Assembly (NCBI RefSeq): GCF_947502445.1
Contig: NZ_CANMZW010000003.1
Span: 1-64,000 of the forward strand
Origin: an uncultured Brevibacillus sp.
GTDB lineage: Bacteria; Bacillota; Bacilli; Brevibacillales; Brevibacillaceae
Length of the DNA: 64,000 nucleotides
Reading direction: 5' to 3'
Part shown: piece after piece, positions 25,788-34,902 of the stretch
Layout: each line of letters begins with the position of its first letter
Numbering within the stretch: the stretch's first letter is position 1
Notes under the pieces: model-generated
Told to the model about the DNA's origin: nothing
The model's database searches: none
Seen by the model: only the letters and a program-made list of their open reading frames with translations
Made by a program: the position numbers and the translations under genes

Positions 25788-26363
25788 CTACACTAATTTC
25801 CAATCCTGATATTCACCTGCTCTATAAAAGTTCCCATGTGTGTCTTGCTTGGGGAATCCTTCAGGATGAGCTGCCTTAACTGGCATAGTCACTCTACAGG
25901 AATGGCATCTAATATCAACAGAACCCTCAAAGATATAATGCTTCCCTCTTTGATTACAAATCACACAATGATACCTACATCTGTATCTCTTTCGTCCATC
26001 AGGATCTACTTTAATCCCTGTTCTGATCCATTCTGGCTGATCATCTACAGTTTCATATACTTGTTTTAATTCTTCTGTTTGTTGCAGGCCTTGTATCATC
26101 TGTTGTTTAATATCTTCACTTGTATGTACTATTTTTTCTCTTGTAACTTCCTCTTCTTGATTCATCTTCTCAAAAAAGTTACTGTAAACTTTACCTATCT
26201 TCTCAAACTCTCTTGTCTGATCCAATATGTCCTTTTCAATACCAAACAAATTAAATACCTTTTGAATGATGACCAATTTACTCAAATTATCAGTTTCTTT
26301 AATTTCTAACTCTGCTTCTTTCCCTTGATTATCCTTAATGCTTATCTTTACAGTTAATGACAT
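25788..26363 (-). CDS. Zinc-ribbon protein with N-terminal coiled region
   Basis: The 191-aa product has a ubiquitin-like/helical N-terminal half (SLTVKISIKDNQGKEAELEI) and a C-terminal zinc ribbon: RCRYHCVICNQRGKHYIFEG, then VDIRCHSCRVTMPVK, giving CxxC...CxxC. ATG 26363 follows AAGAGGTGGTTTA. A nucleic-acid-binding adaptor role is plausible from the ribbon only. Confidence 0.55.
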   Translation of the reverse strand: MSLTVKISIKDNQGKEAELEIKETDNLSKLVIIQKVFNLFGIEKDILDQTREFEKIGKVYSNFFEKMNQEEEVTREKIVHTSEDIKQQMIQGLQQTEELKQVYETVDDQPEWIRTGIKVDPDGRKRYRCRYHCVICNQRGKHYIFEGSVDIRCHSCRVTMPVKAAHPEGFPKQDTHGNFYRAGEYQDWKLV

Positions 26364-26414
26364 TAAACCACCTCTTTGGTGATTATACGAAATAGATCAA
26401 TTATGGAATAGAGA

Positions 26415-26843
26415 CTAGTCTAATTCTCCATTCTCGAAACGCTCAATCAGATGCTGCAACTTCTTAGACACAATTTGATTTACACTCTTCATCTTGTTGG
26501 CTAGATCACTAACAAACGTTATGACCTCTTCAGTGCTTGCCATATGTGCTATGGCAAAATACATTGCAATTAGCAATTCTTTGTAATCCATAACGCTTCC
26601 GGAATAGATTACTGATGTTCCGTCCTTCTCGATTACTTTTCTAAGTTTATCAACTGATTCATGTGTAGTTACAATTTCAAAAGAATGTGGATAGGACTCT
26701 CCTTTGAAATCAGAGCAAATAGTAACCAACGCTTCCTCAATTTCAAGTTCATGTAATACCCGTAAGAATGCCTTTTGCTGGTTCAGTATCGCTATAGACT
26801 CATTATCCTGCAACAAATCATTCCAGATGATATGTAGATACAT
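26415..26843 (-). CDS. Hypothetical protein leading the five-gene operon
   Basis: ATG 26843 follows AAAAGGAGATCTCAC. The 142-aa protein starts MYLHIIWNDLLQDNESIAIL, then has a helical second half (ITFVSDLANKMKSVNQIVSK). No domain is recognised. It begins a row of five minus-strand genes with gaps of only 14-52 nt. Confidence 0.5.
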   Translation of the reverse strand: MYLHIIWNDLLQDNESIAILNQQKAFLRVLHELEIEEALVTICSDFKGESYPHSFEIVTTHESVDKLRKVIEKDGTSVIYSGSVMDYKELLIAMYFAIAHMASTEEVITFVSDLANKMKSVNQIVSKKLQHLIERFENGELD

Positions 26844-26896
26844 TGTGAGATCTCCTTTTAATGTACTGCTGCTATACTATTCCGTTCCCAATCATG

Positions 26897-27058
26897 TTAT
26901 AAGGCACCTTTGGGAAGCATCTCAGCCTGCTCTCCAATCGACTTCAGGCTTTTGCTTAGAATATGCCAATCGAGTCCATCTGCAATATAATAAACGTTAC
27001 CCATGCTCCAATACCTAATTTCATATCCATTTACTACTTTGATAAATGTATGGGCCAT
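26897..27058 (-). CDS. Small hypothetical protein (53 aa), start uncertain
   Basis: The frame reads MAHTFIKVVNGYEIRYWSMG, then NVYYIADGLDWHILSKSLKS and ends LPKGAL. AAGGA directly abuts the ATG, too close for a good start. The IS21 element lies 30 nt upstream, so the gene may be cut at its 5' end. Confidence 0.4.
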   Translation of the reverse strand: MAHTFIKVVNGYEIRYWSMGNVYYIADGLDWHILSKSLKSIGEQAEMLPKGAL

Positions 27059-27183
27059 TCCTTGTGACTGCTAAACTAAAGTGGACAGTATCCGCTAGAT
27101 AAAATTGAACACTTAATTTCCAATTTTCACTCCATACTATGATAAATTTGTGGAAGGCATCATGGTATAGGAGGACGTGAAAG

Positions 27184-28607
27184 GTGGATAAGTGGCAGGT
27201 GTATGTAGAGATTGATCAATTATTAAAGCAAGGTTTTACAAAACGAAACATAGCGAAAAAATTAAAAATATCAAGAACAACATTGTACCGCTATCTTGAA
27301 AAGTCACCTAAGGAAATGGTTGATTGGATGGAGTCAACAAAATCTAGAGCAAAGAAGTTAGACAAGTACGAAGAACTCATTCTCCGATGGCTTAGAGAAC
27401 ACCCAGATATGTGGGGCAACAAGCTCAAATTGACTTTGGAGTTACTACACAAAAAGCAACCTCAGGGAGAAATGTAAAACTCTATTTCATTGCTTTTGTA
27501 CTGTCCCACTCTCGCTATAAATATAAGGAGTGGATAGATAGACCGTTCACAACGAAAGACGTCATTAATGCACATGAAAATGCATTTCACTACTTTGATG
27601 GGGTACCTTTTGAATTGGTTTACGATCAAGATAACTTGATAGTCGTCAGCGAAAATGCCGGTGATGTCATTCTTACATCCGAATTTGAAGCATATCGTAG
27701 AAGTCGGAATTTGACGTTACGAATCTGCAGAAAAGCTGATCCAGAGAGCAAAGGTCGAATCGAGAACGTAGTAGGATTCATCAAATACAATTTTGCCAAG
27801 CATCGTATCTTTAGCAACCTTGATGCCTGGAACGAGCAAGGATTACGATGGTTAGAGCGAACAGGAAATGGAAAAGTACATCACACAACAAAAAAGAGGC
27901 CAATCAAAGTGTTTTCCCTAGAAAAACAACACTTGCGATCGCCCTCATCGATCAATACTGGTCATATTGATCAAGCCCAAAATACTCTGAATATGAGTAT
28001 AACAAGGACTGTCCGAAAGGACAACACAGTGTTATACAAATCAAATCGTTATTCTGTCCCGTTAGGAACATATTCGCCTTACGGGAGAGTCATTCGTTTA
28101 ACCATAGAAGATGAATCTTTTCTTATGATTCATGATACAGAAACGAACGAATGGTTAGGTAGACACGCCATTCATTCTGGCAAAGGACATCTCATTCAAG
28201 ATCGTAATCACACACGTGATCGTTCTAAAGGAATAGATGGGTATATAGACCAGTTGTCTAAGTATTTCTCCAAACCCGAGATGGCGAAGCAGTATTTAGA
28301 AGGTGTTCGAAAAAAGCATCCGAGATACATTCGCGATCAACTCCAATTGATCAGGAAACAAATTAGTCAAACAGAGACCCTGATACTGGATCAAGGATTA
28401 GTAGAGTGCACGAAACGAAAGTTATACAGTGCGAATGAGTTTACAGACATGATCGCTTACTTACATCGGCAGAAAGTGTCCACATGGCTTGATCATGATT
28501 GTACTGTGCAGCCGTTACATAGTCTGTCAGTCTCTACGATGGTCTCTCCAGAGAAAAGAGACGTGAGTCAATATCTGATGATTTTGGAGGAGAGCCATCA
28601 TGAGTGA
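27184..28607 (+). pseudogene. istA: IS21 transposase (IstA) with internal deletion
   Basis: The first piece (27184-27477) has the helix-turn-helix KQGFTKRNIAKKLKISRTTL and ends at REHPDM. The second frame (from GTG 27411) starts GQQAQIDFGV, which contains the first catalytic Asp. In normal IstA some 60 residues lie between these. The rest (VYDQDNLIVV, DPESKGRIENVVGFIKYNFA) is intact, including the Asp and Glu region. The deletion plus shift should abolish activity. Confidence 0.8.
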
Positions 28608-28914
28608 ACTGAGCCAACTGCAAGATTTGCTACGTTCGTTGCATTTATCCGAAACATCTCATCTGGTTTCAGAGTTACTACGAGAAGCTAATCTCTTCTT
28701 TCATTTAATCAATGACCTGTACAATCATTCGTCCATCATCTTGACATCAAACAAAGGTCCTAGTGAATGGGGAGAACTTCTCGGCGACTCTGGAATTACA
28801 ACTGCCATATTGGATAGAATCGTGCACCGAGCAGAAGTCATTCATTTAAACGGGGATAGTTACAGAATGAAACATAGAAGTTCCATTTTTGAACACGAAA
28901 GTGTTCAAAATTAA
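28600..28914 (+). pseudogene. istB: IS21 helper ATPase (IstB) with central deletion
   Basis: ATG 28600 overlaps istA as in intact elements. The N-terminal helices (LRSLHLSETSHLVSELLREA) are followed directly by the C-terminal ATPase part (SSIILTSNKGPSEWGELLGD, ILDRIVHRAEVIHLNGDSYR). Walker A and B (about 130 residues) are gone, so it cannot hydrolyse ATP. Confidence 0.8.
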
Positions 28915-28934
28915 TTAGCAAAAGGTGTTCAATT

Positions 28935-29261
28935 TTACTTGACGGTTACATCTATCTTGATCCACTCCGAATCCCAATCACTGACCAGTTTAAACTGCTT
29001 CTGATTAACATCTATTTCCTTGACTATTCCCCAAGACTCTTCCAGTGTGCCAAGGATCCCCTTTTACAGACTGGAACCACTTTACACTGATTGCATAGTC
29101 GTATTGCGTACTATCATAAATTCTAAAGCACATCTCTCCAAAATCATCTTCATCTACATCTGGCTTATTTTCTAGTCCTCTTTTTCACCATGGCTTATAA
29201 TCGCTGGAAGCATTATGCGCATACTGCCAAATAGGTCATTAATCTTTTTAGACATTCCCAT
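28935..29261 (-). pseudogene. YolD-like protein, frameshifted
   Basis: ATG 29261 or 29255 opens MSKKINDLFGSMRIMLPAII. The frame breaks near 29180, continues with FGEMCFRIYDSTQYDYAISV, breaks near 29055 and continues with WGIVKEIDVNQKQFKLVSDW and SEWIKIDV. The order matches YolD proteins, which accompany phage or SOS UvrX genes. The last three codons lie inside the IS21 end. Confidence 0.65.
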
Positions 29262-29326
29262 ACACCTCTAAACCAGAACATTTGTTCCTACATTATGCTC
29301 CGTGAAGTGAAATGATGCAAGAACTA

Positions 29327-29355
29327 AAAAAGACCTTGCATCATGCAAAGTCTTC
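29327..29355 (-). terminator. Terminator of the 29.4-29.9 kb gene
   Basis: GACTTTGCA/TGCAAGGTC stem followed on the minus strand by TTTTTTAG. Confidence 0.75.
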
Positions 29356-29374
29356 CAATCAAATGCGTATTTTA

Positions 29375-29860
29375 TCATTTATTCATTACGAGATTCTTTT
29401 CTTCGATAATTCGTTTACATACTGCATAACACTCATCAACGTGCTTATTTCCCATCAACTTCATTGCTCCAAACCCAATCGCTGCTGAAGCAATTTGACC
29501 TGCAATGGGTATGAATTTGAGGACAGATTTTGCTGCAACACGAGCGCCAACCTTTTTTAGTGCGATCATTATTAGTTCCTTAGTGAGAACTTTCCCAACA
29601 AACGTACTACCTGCTTTTTTAATCGCTGCATGAATGATTTGACGAGTAACAGGGTCTAGAGATTGCACTTGTTCATCGCTCAAGCCAAACTTTTTTGTAA
29701 TTGCAGGAATCAAGGTCATTAGGAGTGCTACATCTCCTGCAACATCTGCTCCAGGCACTGGAACAAATGAAGATGCTCCAGATGCAGAAGCTCTTAATGT
29801 AACCATTTTATATGCTTCATCTCTAAGTTGATCTAGTTCAGCAATAGAGTTAGGTATCAT
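29375..29860 (-). CDS. DUF697-like membrane-associated protein
   Basis: The 161-aa protein contains RASASGASSFVPVPGADVAG and DVALLMTLIPAITKKFGLSD, then a Gly/Ala-rich hydrophobic hairpin (FIPIAGQIASAAIGFGAMKL). The P-V-P-G-A/D plus IPAI layout is typical of DUF697-type modules, which in other proteins are attached to GTPases. Here it stands alone. ATG 29860 follows AAAGAGGAAAGAAT. Function unknown. Confidence 0.6.
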   Translation of the reverse strand: MIPNSIAELDQLRDEAYKMVTLRASASGASSFVPVPGADVAGDVALLMTLIPAITKKFGLSDEQVQSLDPVTRQIIHAAIKKAGSTFVGKVLTKELIMIALKKVGARVAAKSVLKFIPIAGQIASAAIGFGAMKLMGNKHVDECYAVCKRIIEEKNLVMNK

Positions 29861-29965
29861 ATTCTTTCCTCTTTCTGATAGGGTTTAGGACTATTATAGT
29901 AGATTGCAAATGGAAATCATAGTAAGGAAGCTTTAGAGTTAGAATATTTCAATAAAACAAACATA

Positions 29966-29990
29966 AAAATACTCCCTATGCTGGGAGTAA
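29966..29990 (-). terminator. Terminator of the 30.0 kb gene remnant
   Basis: ACTCCC/GGGAGT stem followed on the minus strand by ATTTTTATG. Confidence 0.6.
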
Positions 29991-30014
29991 ATGAAATCAA
30001 ATGCAATGTCTCTT

Positions 30015-30290
30015 TTATTGTGTGCTTGTCCAGTACCCATCCACTGCTATTGCCACAGTCCTGAAATACTGATCTCTCAAATAAGATTCCTGTTCTTCTT
30101 TATCATGGGCCTTAAACCATTCCTCTTCCATGTCACTATCTTTGAATATATTCGGCCTCCAAAAGCACAAACCTAATTCTGGATAGTGATAACTGAATCC
30201 TAGCTCCCAATCATTCCGATCATATGGTGAAACCATATCAATTTTCTCAACAAGTTCTTCCGCTTTTGTTTCAAATTATCATTTCCATGC
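30015..30290 (-). pseudogene. 5'-truncated immunity-like protein
   Basis: An open frame with no proper start reads AEELVEKIDMVSPYDRNDWE, then LGFSYHYPELGLCFWRPNIF and ends AVAIDGYWTSTQ-like (IAVDGYWTSTQ). A few bases upstream, a small frame with ATG stops at once, suggesting a frameshift near 30270. The aromatic-rich ELGFSYHYPELG pattern is common in immunity-type proteins as I know them. Keeps its terminator. Confidence 0.45.
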
Positions 30291-30295
30291 TATTT

Positions 30296-30361
30296 CACCT
30301 GTCCCCAAAAAATTCTAATATCACTTTAGTATACTTTATTTTCCTATATTTGGGACAGGTG
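30296..30361. repeat. Inverted repeat with AT-rich centre
   Basis: CACCTGTCCC and GGGACAGGTG form a perfect 10-bp inverted repeat separated by 46 bp of AT-rich DNA. Possibly a tiny transposon-like element. Confidence 0.4.
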
Positions 30362-30465
30362 CTGCTTTGGATAAATTAACGATTTTAACTGGAATACTCT
30401 ATTAACGATTGAGCGTATTGTAATTCTTCATCTATAGGATACTCATTGACTAAATTTCATCGGCT

Positions 30466-30582
30466 AAACATTATTTAAAGGCTTTGCAGAAAAACTACGG
30501 AACAGAAAACCAATCGACCATATCCGAAAATAAATACAAGGCCATCTTCAATCAATACGGAGTGGAATTTGAAAAGCTATAA
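30466..30582 (+). pseudogene. C-terminal gene fragment
   Basis: The frame reads KHYLKALQKNYGTENQSTIS, then ENKYKAIFNQYGVEFEKL and stop. Protein-like, but the rest of the gene is missing upstream. Origin unknown. Confidence 0.3.
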
Positions 30583-30741
30583 TTCAGCATAGTGTACGTA
30601 AGTGAGAAATGATGTGGTGGAAAGCGAATGTACTCATTTAATAAAAATTTAAGGTTTACCCCACTATTTATTTTAATAGTTCTCTTTATTTTATACCTAG
30701 GGGAAAAAATCCCCAAAACATAAACCTGAAGGAGAATTGTT

Positions 30742-31371
30742 ATGAAAAAAAATCTTAAAAAAACATCCGTACGTTTGGCAGCTTTAGGATTGGCTACTGC
30801 GATTTCCCTATCTGGAGCTTTACTAGTTAGTGCAAATGAAAATCCAACTCAAAAGACGGAAGCTCAAAAACAAGAGTCTGAGCAATTGTATGCAGGAGCT
30901 TACAAAAAAGTCACAGCTGCTGAAGCTCTTGCTGACAAGGATGTGAAAGTAGCAATCGATAACATCTATGCTCAGTTTCCAGAAACAAAATCGTATGAGA
31001 TCACTGCTTATAAAGATGTAGTTTCAAAAGAAGAGCACGATAAGTATGTTATTCAACTTGAAAAAGATTCAAATAACTTCTTTCACTTTGCAGTAGATGA
31101 GAAAACGGGGAAAGTTAGCTATACCATACAATCATTGGCTACCTCTAATATTCTCACATACCCAAATGTGCAAACCGCGGTAGATAACATCCAAACCTCA
31201 CATCCAGAAACAAAATCCTATGAGATTTCAAGTGCCAATCTTATAGACAACTTTGTAGGCAAATTTAGCAAATATAACCTTACGTTTACTGAAAAACATT
31301 CCAAACGCTCTATCACGTTTGGAATAAATGCGAAAACGGGAGAGGTATATGACAAGCAAGTAAAAGAGTAA
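30742..31371 (+). CDS. Secreted protein with two PepSY-like repeats
   Basis: ATG 30742 follows GAAGGAGAATTGTT. A long signal peptide (residues 1-32) precedes two repeats: VAIDNIYAQFPETKSYEITA and VDNIQTSHPETKSYEISSAN. Each is followed by a strand ending (V)DEKTGKVS or INAKTGEVY, as in PepSY-type modules that may inhibit proteases. Likely exported; intact with its own terminator. Confidence 0.65.
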   Translation: MKKNLKKTSVRLAALGLATAISLSGALLVSANENPTQKTEAQKQESEQLYAGAYKKVTAAEALADKDVKVAIDNIYAQFPETKSYEITAYKDVVSKEEHDKYVIQLEKDSNNFFHFAVDEKTGKVSYTIQSLATSNILTYPNVQTAVDNIQTSHPETKSYEISSANLIDNFVGKFSKYNLTFTEKHSKRSITFGINAKTGEVYDKQVKE

Positions 31372-31392
31372 GAATAAATAAACCAGACCTCT

Positions 31393-31428
31393 CTAAGGAG
31401 CGCACAAATACGCTCCTTAGATTTTTTG
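31393..31428 (+). terminator. Terminator of the PepSY-like gene
   Basis: CTAAGGAGCG/CGCTCCTTAG perfect 10-bp stem followed by ATTTTTTG. Confidence 0.9.
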
Positions 31429-31528
31429 TTATGGAAAAATATATACTTGTACATCATGTCGTAAAGCTGTATTAAATCAAACATAGCTGAACCTCTGTCA
31501 ATAGATTAGACACATTAAACCGAGAGAA

Positions 31529-32344
31529 TTACGCCGTGAATCGGAATGTACGTTCGTATTGATTTGGCGAAAGATACCCGATTGAGGAGTGGATTCTTTT
31601 TCCATTATAGAAGCATGTGATGTACTCAAAAATCCGCTCTTTCGCTTCTTTTCGTGTTTTGAATTTCTCTAAGTAGATGAGTTTTTTTTTCAAAATGCTG
31701 TGAAATGATTCGATGCAAGCGTTATCGTAACAGTTCCCTTTGCGACTCATGCTGCATTTCATTTTGTACGAATTCAGTTGCTTTTGGTAATCGCTTGACG
31801 CATATTGACTGCCGCGATCGGAATGGTGCAAGACACTTCCCTTGGGTCGCTGAAGGCGATAAGCTTGATCCAACGCCTTCAAAACAAGTGATTTGGTCAT
31901 TCGCCCATCCATGTGAAAACCCACGATCTTGCGCGTGCACAGGTCTTCCAGACTGGCCAGATAAAGCCATCCTTCATCTGTCGGAATATACGTGATATCC
32001 GCCATCCAGACTTGATTTGGCTTCTTAGCAGTAAATTGTTGATTCAGCACATGATCGGCTACGGGGAGGTTGTGTTTCGAGTTCGTCGTTGCTTTGTACT
32101 TCTTGACCGTCCGAGATTTCAAACCAAGCTCCTTCATCATGCGAGCAACGGTTTTTTGCGATGCTTCAACGCCTTGTTGCTTTAACACTTGCCATACTTT
32201 GGGGCTTCCATAGAGACGCCTGGAATCGAGAAAGACTCGACGAATCTGCTTCTCTATATGCTTTCGCCGCTTACTGCGGTTGCTTTCCGTTCGCCTTGTC
32301 CATTCATAGTAACCGCTTCTGGATACGTGAAAAACAGTGCACAT
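31529..32344 (-). CDS. IS3-family transposase OrfB (DDE integrase core)
   Basis: The 271-aa product has the HTH_21 segment (RRVFLDSRRLYGSPKVWQVL) and catalytic residues in VWMADITYIPT (D), LHHSDRGSQYAS (D) and NACIESFHSILKKK (E). It overlaps orfA by 41 nt in another frame, so OrfAB would need the usual -1 frameshift. Confidence 0.92.
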   Translation of the reverse strand: MCTVFHVSRSGYYEWTRRTESNRSKRRKHIEKQIRRVFLDSRRLYGSPKVWQVLKQQGVEASQKTVARMMKELGLKSRTVKKYKATTNSKHNLPVADHVLNQQFTAKKPNQVWMADITYIPTDEGWLYLASLEDLCTRKIVGFHMDGRMTKSLVLKALDQAYRLQRPKGSVLHHSDRGSQYASSDYQKQLNSYKMKCSMSRKGNCYDNACIESFHSILKKKLIYLEKFKTRKEAKERIFEYITCFYNGKRIHSSIGYLSPNQYERTFRFTA

Positions 32345-32687
32345 CTTCGCGACACGGAGCTTGAAGCGGTGATCGTGGATGAATGGATAAATCAGCGCCG
32401 GTTTTTGCGAAGTAGTGCTTTGCCATTTTTAGAATCTCGTTCTCCTCTTCCAGGTCACGGATTCGTTTCTGGAGATCACGCAATGCTTTGTCTTCCGGTT
32501 TCAGTTGCCCACTGCCGGGAAATGCATGATGACCATCTTGTTTATATTCGGCAATCCATCGATAGATCGTATTCTGATGCAATCCCATTTCCCGAGCTAC
32601 CTGGGCTATCGATTTTCCTTCTTCTTCAATGAGTCGGATGGTTTGAAGTTTGAATTCCTTGTCGTATTTTTTCGTCATGTTGGACAC
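32304..32687 (-). CDS. IS3-family transposase OrfA
   Basis: The 127-aa protein has a helix-turn-helix (EEGKSIAQVAREMGLHQNTI then YRWIAEYKQDG) and a leucine-zipper-like segment (LRDLQKRIRDLEEENEILKM). It binds the element's ends. ATG 32687 lies shortly inside the left inverted repeat. Confidence 0.9.
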   Translation of the reverse strand: MSNMTKKYDKEFKLQTIRLIEEEGKSIAQVAREMGLHQNTIYRWIAEYKQDGHHAFPGSGQLKPEDKALRDLQKRIRDLEEENEILKMAKHYFAKTGADLSIHPRSPLQAPCREDVHCFSRIQKRLL

Positions 32688-32851
32688 CTCGAGTATGAAT
32701 GCTTTTATTGTCGCACTCTCGGTTTTCCGTGTCCAATGTTTAGACTAGCATCAATCCCCCTCAATGCTGTAATCAATAACACTTTCATGAAGAGTATTAA
32801 TCAATTCAATCTTTTCGGATGTTGTCATTTTGATCGCTTCTTTTCTCAGTA

Positions 32852-32869
32852 CACATTTTGATAAACCCA
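32852..32869 (+). repeat. Recurrent intergenic motif variant
   Basis: ACACATTTTGATAAACCC precedes the 32.9 kb gene and belongs to the motif family seen at 9971, 12373 and 13986. Confidence 0.4.
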
Positions 32870-32907
32870 CCAATCCATGTGGTACAATTTAGATGAGGTG
32901 AATTTCT

Positions 32908-33096
32908 ATGGAAACTTTCATTGCAGTATCTGCGTTTTACTTAAATCCGATTTTGGCTATTTGGTTTTTTGTAAACCTCACAACGATTATTAAAAAAATC
33001 GTCAAAGGTGAAGATTATGAATCAAAATTATGGATTGGATCTCTCTTGATTGCATGGATAGTTTTTTCATTCACATTCATTTCCATGTCAGGCTAG
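32908..33096 (+). CDS. Small membrane protein (62 aa)
   Basis: ATG 32908 follows GATGAGGTGAATTTCT. Two hydrophobic spans (LNPILAIWFFVNLTTII and IGSLLIAWIVFSFTFI) are separated by a charged loop with KGEDYESK. Unknown family. Confidence 0.55.
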   Translation: METFIAVSAFYLNPILAIWFFVNLTTIIKKIVKGEDYESKLWIGSLLIAWIVFSFTFISMSG

Positions 33097-33188
33097 TTTC
33101 CTAACATAGTGAGAAATTTGTTAAATGACATCTATTCAAATCGTGTGTTTAGAATAGGTTTTTGGTATAATCTTCCTGAGGTGATATC

Positions 33189-33437
33189 ATGAAACGAATC
33201 TTGTTAGTTCTTCTTCAAATACTTGGAGTCTTTATCGCTTTCCAAGGAATTCAAGTGCTTCTTACTGAAACCCGTGGAAACGGAGTTGCAATTTACAAGA
33301 TAGGTTTTATAATTCCACTAAACGATCAATCAATATTGTTATATGGGTTGAGCTTTTGTTTATTCGGTTTGCTCTTGATTGTCACTCCAGTAATTGCTAA
33401 AACACGCTTTATCTTTCGGAAATCTACTTCCGCCTAA
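33189..33437 (+). CDS. Small membrane protein (82 aa)
   Basis: ATG 33189 follows CTGAGGTGATATC, with TATAAT at 33165-33171 region upstream. Two spans flank a polar loop (LLTETRGNGVAIYKIG). Leader contains AAATTTGTTAAATGACAT, a variant of the recurrent boundary motif. Confidence 0.55.
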   Translation: MKRILLVLLQILGVFIAFQGIQVLLTETRGNGVAIYKIGFIIPLNDQSILLYGLSFCLFGLLLIVTPVIAKTRFIFRKSTSA

Positions 33438-33491
33438 TTCATCTTCGTAGTTGTGTTTTACGTGATGCTCGAAAACATCTTGACTTTTGAA

Positions 33492-33698
33492 CTAACTGAA
33501 CATTCCACATACTTTTTCTCCATCTTCTGACCAAAACATAGAGTTTTCGAAATCTACCATCTCGCTTGTCTTTCCTTTACAAATTGTGCGATGAGTAACA
33601 TCTGAAAAACTTTTAGTACCTTCCAATTCTTTAAGACTCTTGTGCCTTATAATTTTGTGATTTAAACTTACTTTGTTGGTAGGGCATCGTGGTTCCAT
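33492..33698 (-). CDS. Hypothetical protein or gene fragment (68 aa)
   Basis: The frame reads MEPRCPTNKVSLNHKIIRHK, then KSFSDVTHRTICKGKTSEMV and ends VCGMFS. ATG 33698 follows AGAAGGACAAT, a weak ribosome binding site. A strong bidirectional hairpin (GGAAGCG/CGCTTC) lies upstream at 33722-33777. Confidence 0.35.
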   Translation of the reverse strand: MEPRCPTNKVSLNHKIIRHKSLKELEGTKSFSDVTHRTICKGKTSEMVDFENSMFWSEDGEKVCGMFS

Positions 33699-33721
33699 AT
33701 TGTCCTTCTCAATGCCAAAAA

Positions 33722-33777
33722 AAAGCGAAGCGTTGTTCTGTTGAGTTGCCGCTCCTGATGACGCTTCCTTTTTTTCA
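33722..33777. terminator. Bidirectional hairpin
   Basis: GCGAAGCG...CGCTTCC with T-runs on both strands (TTTTTTT at 33768-33775 on plus; eight T on minus). Confidence 0.5.
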
Positions 33778-33994
33778 GTTTGGACTTTGTAGAATCTACC
33801 AAAATCCGAATTTACTGTGTATCACTTCTTCTTATCAGATTCCATGCACTTCACAGAGCAACAAACCAACTTTCTTCGTACACCATAATGTTGAAACTGT
33901 TTTCTGCAATTGTGATAGTGACAAATCACTTTCATTGCTGCTCATACCTCCTCAGGCACAATCTCCCTATGGGAAACCCAATCAAATTTGAATT

Positions 33995-34561
33995 TTATCC
34001 AAATCTAATTCCAAACCAAATAAATAAGGCGATCAAGGAAATTGCTGTTGAGAACCAGTCATACACATCCACATCTAAAATATTCTGCGCAGCCTTCACT
34101 CCCTTCAAAAGAAGTAATACGCCAATGATTGCTTGAAAAGTACCAAAGTCTGCCTGGGCTTCTCCCCCTGGATATTCTAAACGAACATAAGGTTCCGCTT
34201 TTTCGATTTGCAGTTTTAACTTCCGTTTGGCAACATAGTACCGCACGATACGGTCTGATCCTGCAAAGCCAAATTCGGAAACAAGACGATCATAGTTACG
34301 TTTTGCTGTGTGCCGCTGTTTTTTAGGGCGGGTTTGATCTTCCATAATCCAGGTATCCACTTGCTCACGGTAAGCTTCCATAATAGGGAATTTTCCTCGA
34401 ATAGGACGCTCTGCTTTGTTCCAATCCGAACAATCTGCATATTTCTTTGCCGTTCTCCAGCTAACACCAGTTTGTTCTGATATCTGGGAGATGGATTGAT
34501 CTTTTACATCTCGTAAGTATTTGATATAGTGTTGTTGAGCCATTGCCAGCATTCCTTTCAT
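33995..34561 (-). pseudogene. istA: IS21 transposase N-terminus fused to a membrane-protein tail
   Basis: Residues 1-140 are IstA: helix-turn-helix (DQSISQISEQTGVSWRTAKK) and YPGGEAQADFGTFQ, holding the first catalytic Asp. From there the frame continues with unrelated hydrophobic sequence (AIIGVLLLLKGVKAAQNILD, STAISLIALFIWFGIRFG). The element was cut at this point and joined to the 3' end of a membrane-protein gene. Distinct from the IS21 at 27.1 kb. Confidence 0.75.
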
Positions 34562-34574
34562 CCCTCTCCTATCT

Positions 34575-34702
34575 GTTCGCCAAATAGAAGCGTAGAGGGT
34601 GTTTAGTTAGCTGGCAAGGCTTTTTTCATTTTCGGAAATGGTCTGCACTTTTTGGTTGCCAAAGTGTGTACTTTTATTTTGCCAAACACAAAGGGGGTGC
34701 AT
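34575..34702 (-). mobile_element. IS21-family terminal region
   Basis: Repeated units GCACTTTTTGGTTGCCAAA and GTACTTTTATTTTGCCAAAC are the multiple terminal repeats typical of IS21 ends, placed upstream of the truncated istA. No matching other end is seen. Confidence 0.6.
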
Positions 34703-34902
34703 TTTACATCAAAAAGTCCTTGAATCCCTTATCCCGCATAGAATCTATCGATACATGCACATTTGCTCACGATAAGCACTCATCGTGCAGACATTTTATC
34801 TCATCATAATTTCCTATTGTTTTTTCAATCCATACATTTTATGGTAATACATAGAGCTCCTTTTTACATTTTGGAATAATGGACTTTAAGGGGAATCAGC
34901 AA

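Larger units (their letters stand above)
27089..28950 (+). mobile_element. IS21-family element, internally deleted
   Basis: Inverted ends share TAAAATTGAACAC (left 27099-27112; right, reversed, in 28927-28940), with further matches outward (GTATCCGCTAGA versus GTAACCGTCAAG). It contains istA- and istB-like genes in order, both with large in-frame-edge deletions. It has inserted next to a yolD-like gene whose last codons now read into the right end. Confidence 0.75.
31506..32736 (-). mobile_element. IS3-family element (IS150-like group)
   Basis: Ends TTAGACACATTAAACCGAGAG (right, 31507 on) and, reversed, TTGGACACGGAAAACCGAGAG (left) are imperfect inverted repeats. Two overlapping reading frames, orfA and orfB, show the usual IS3 layout. 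Both look complete, so it may be active. A 25-codon gene start (MTTSEKIELINTLHES) lies just beyond its left end at 32825-32751. Confidence 0.88.
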
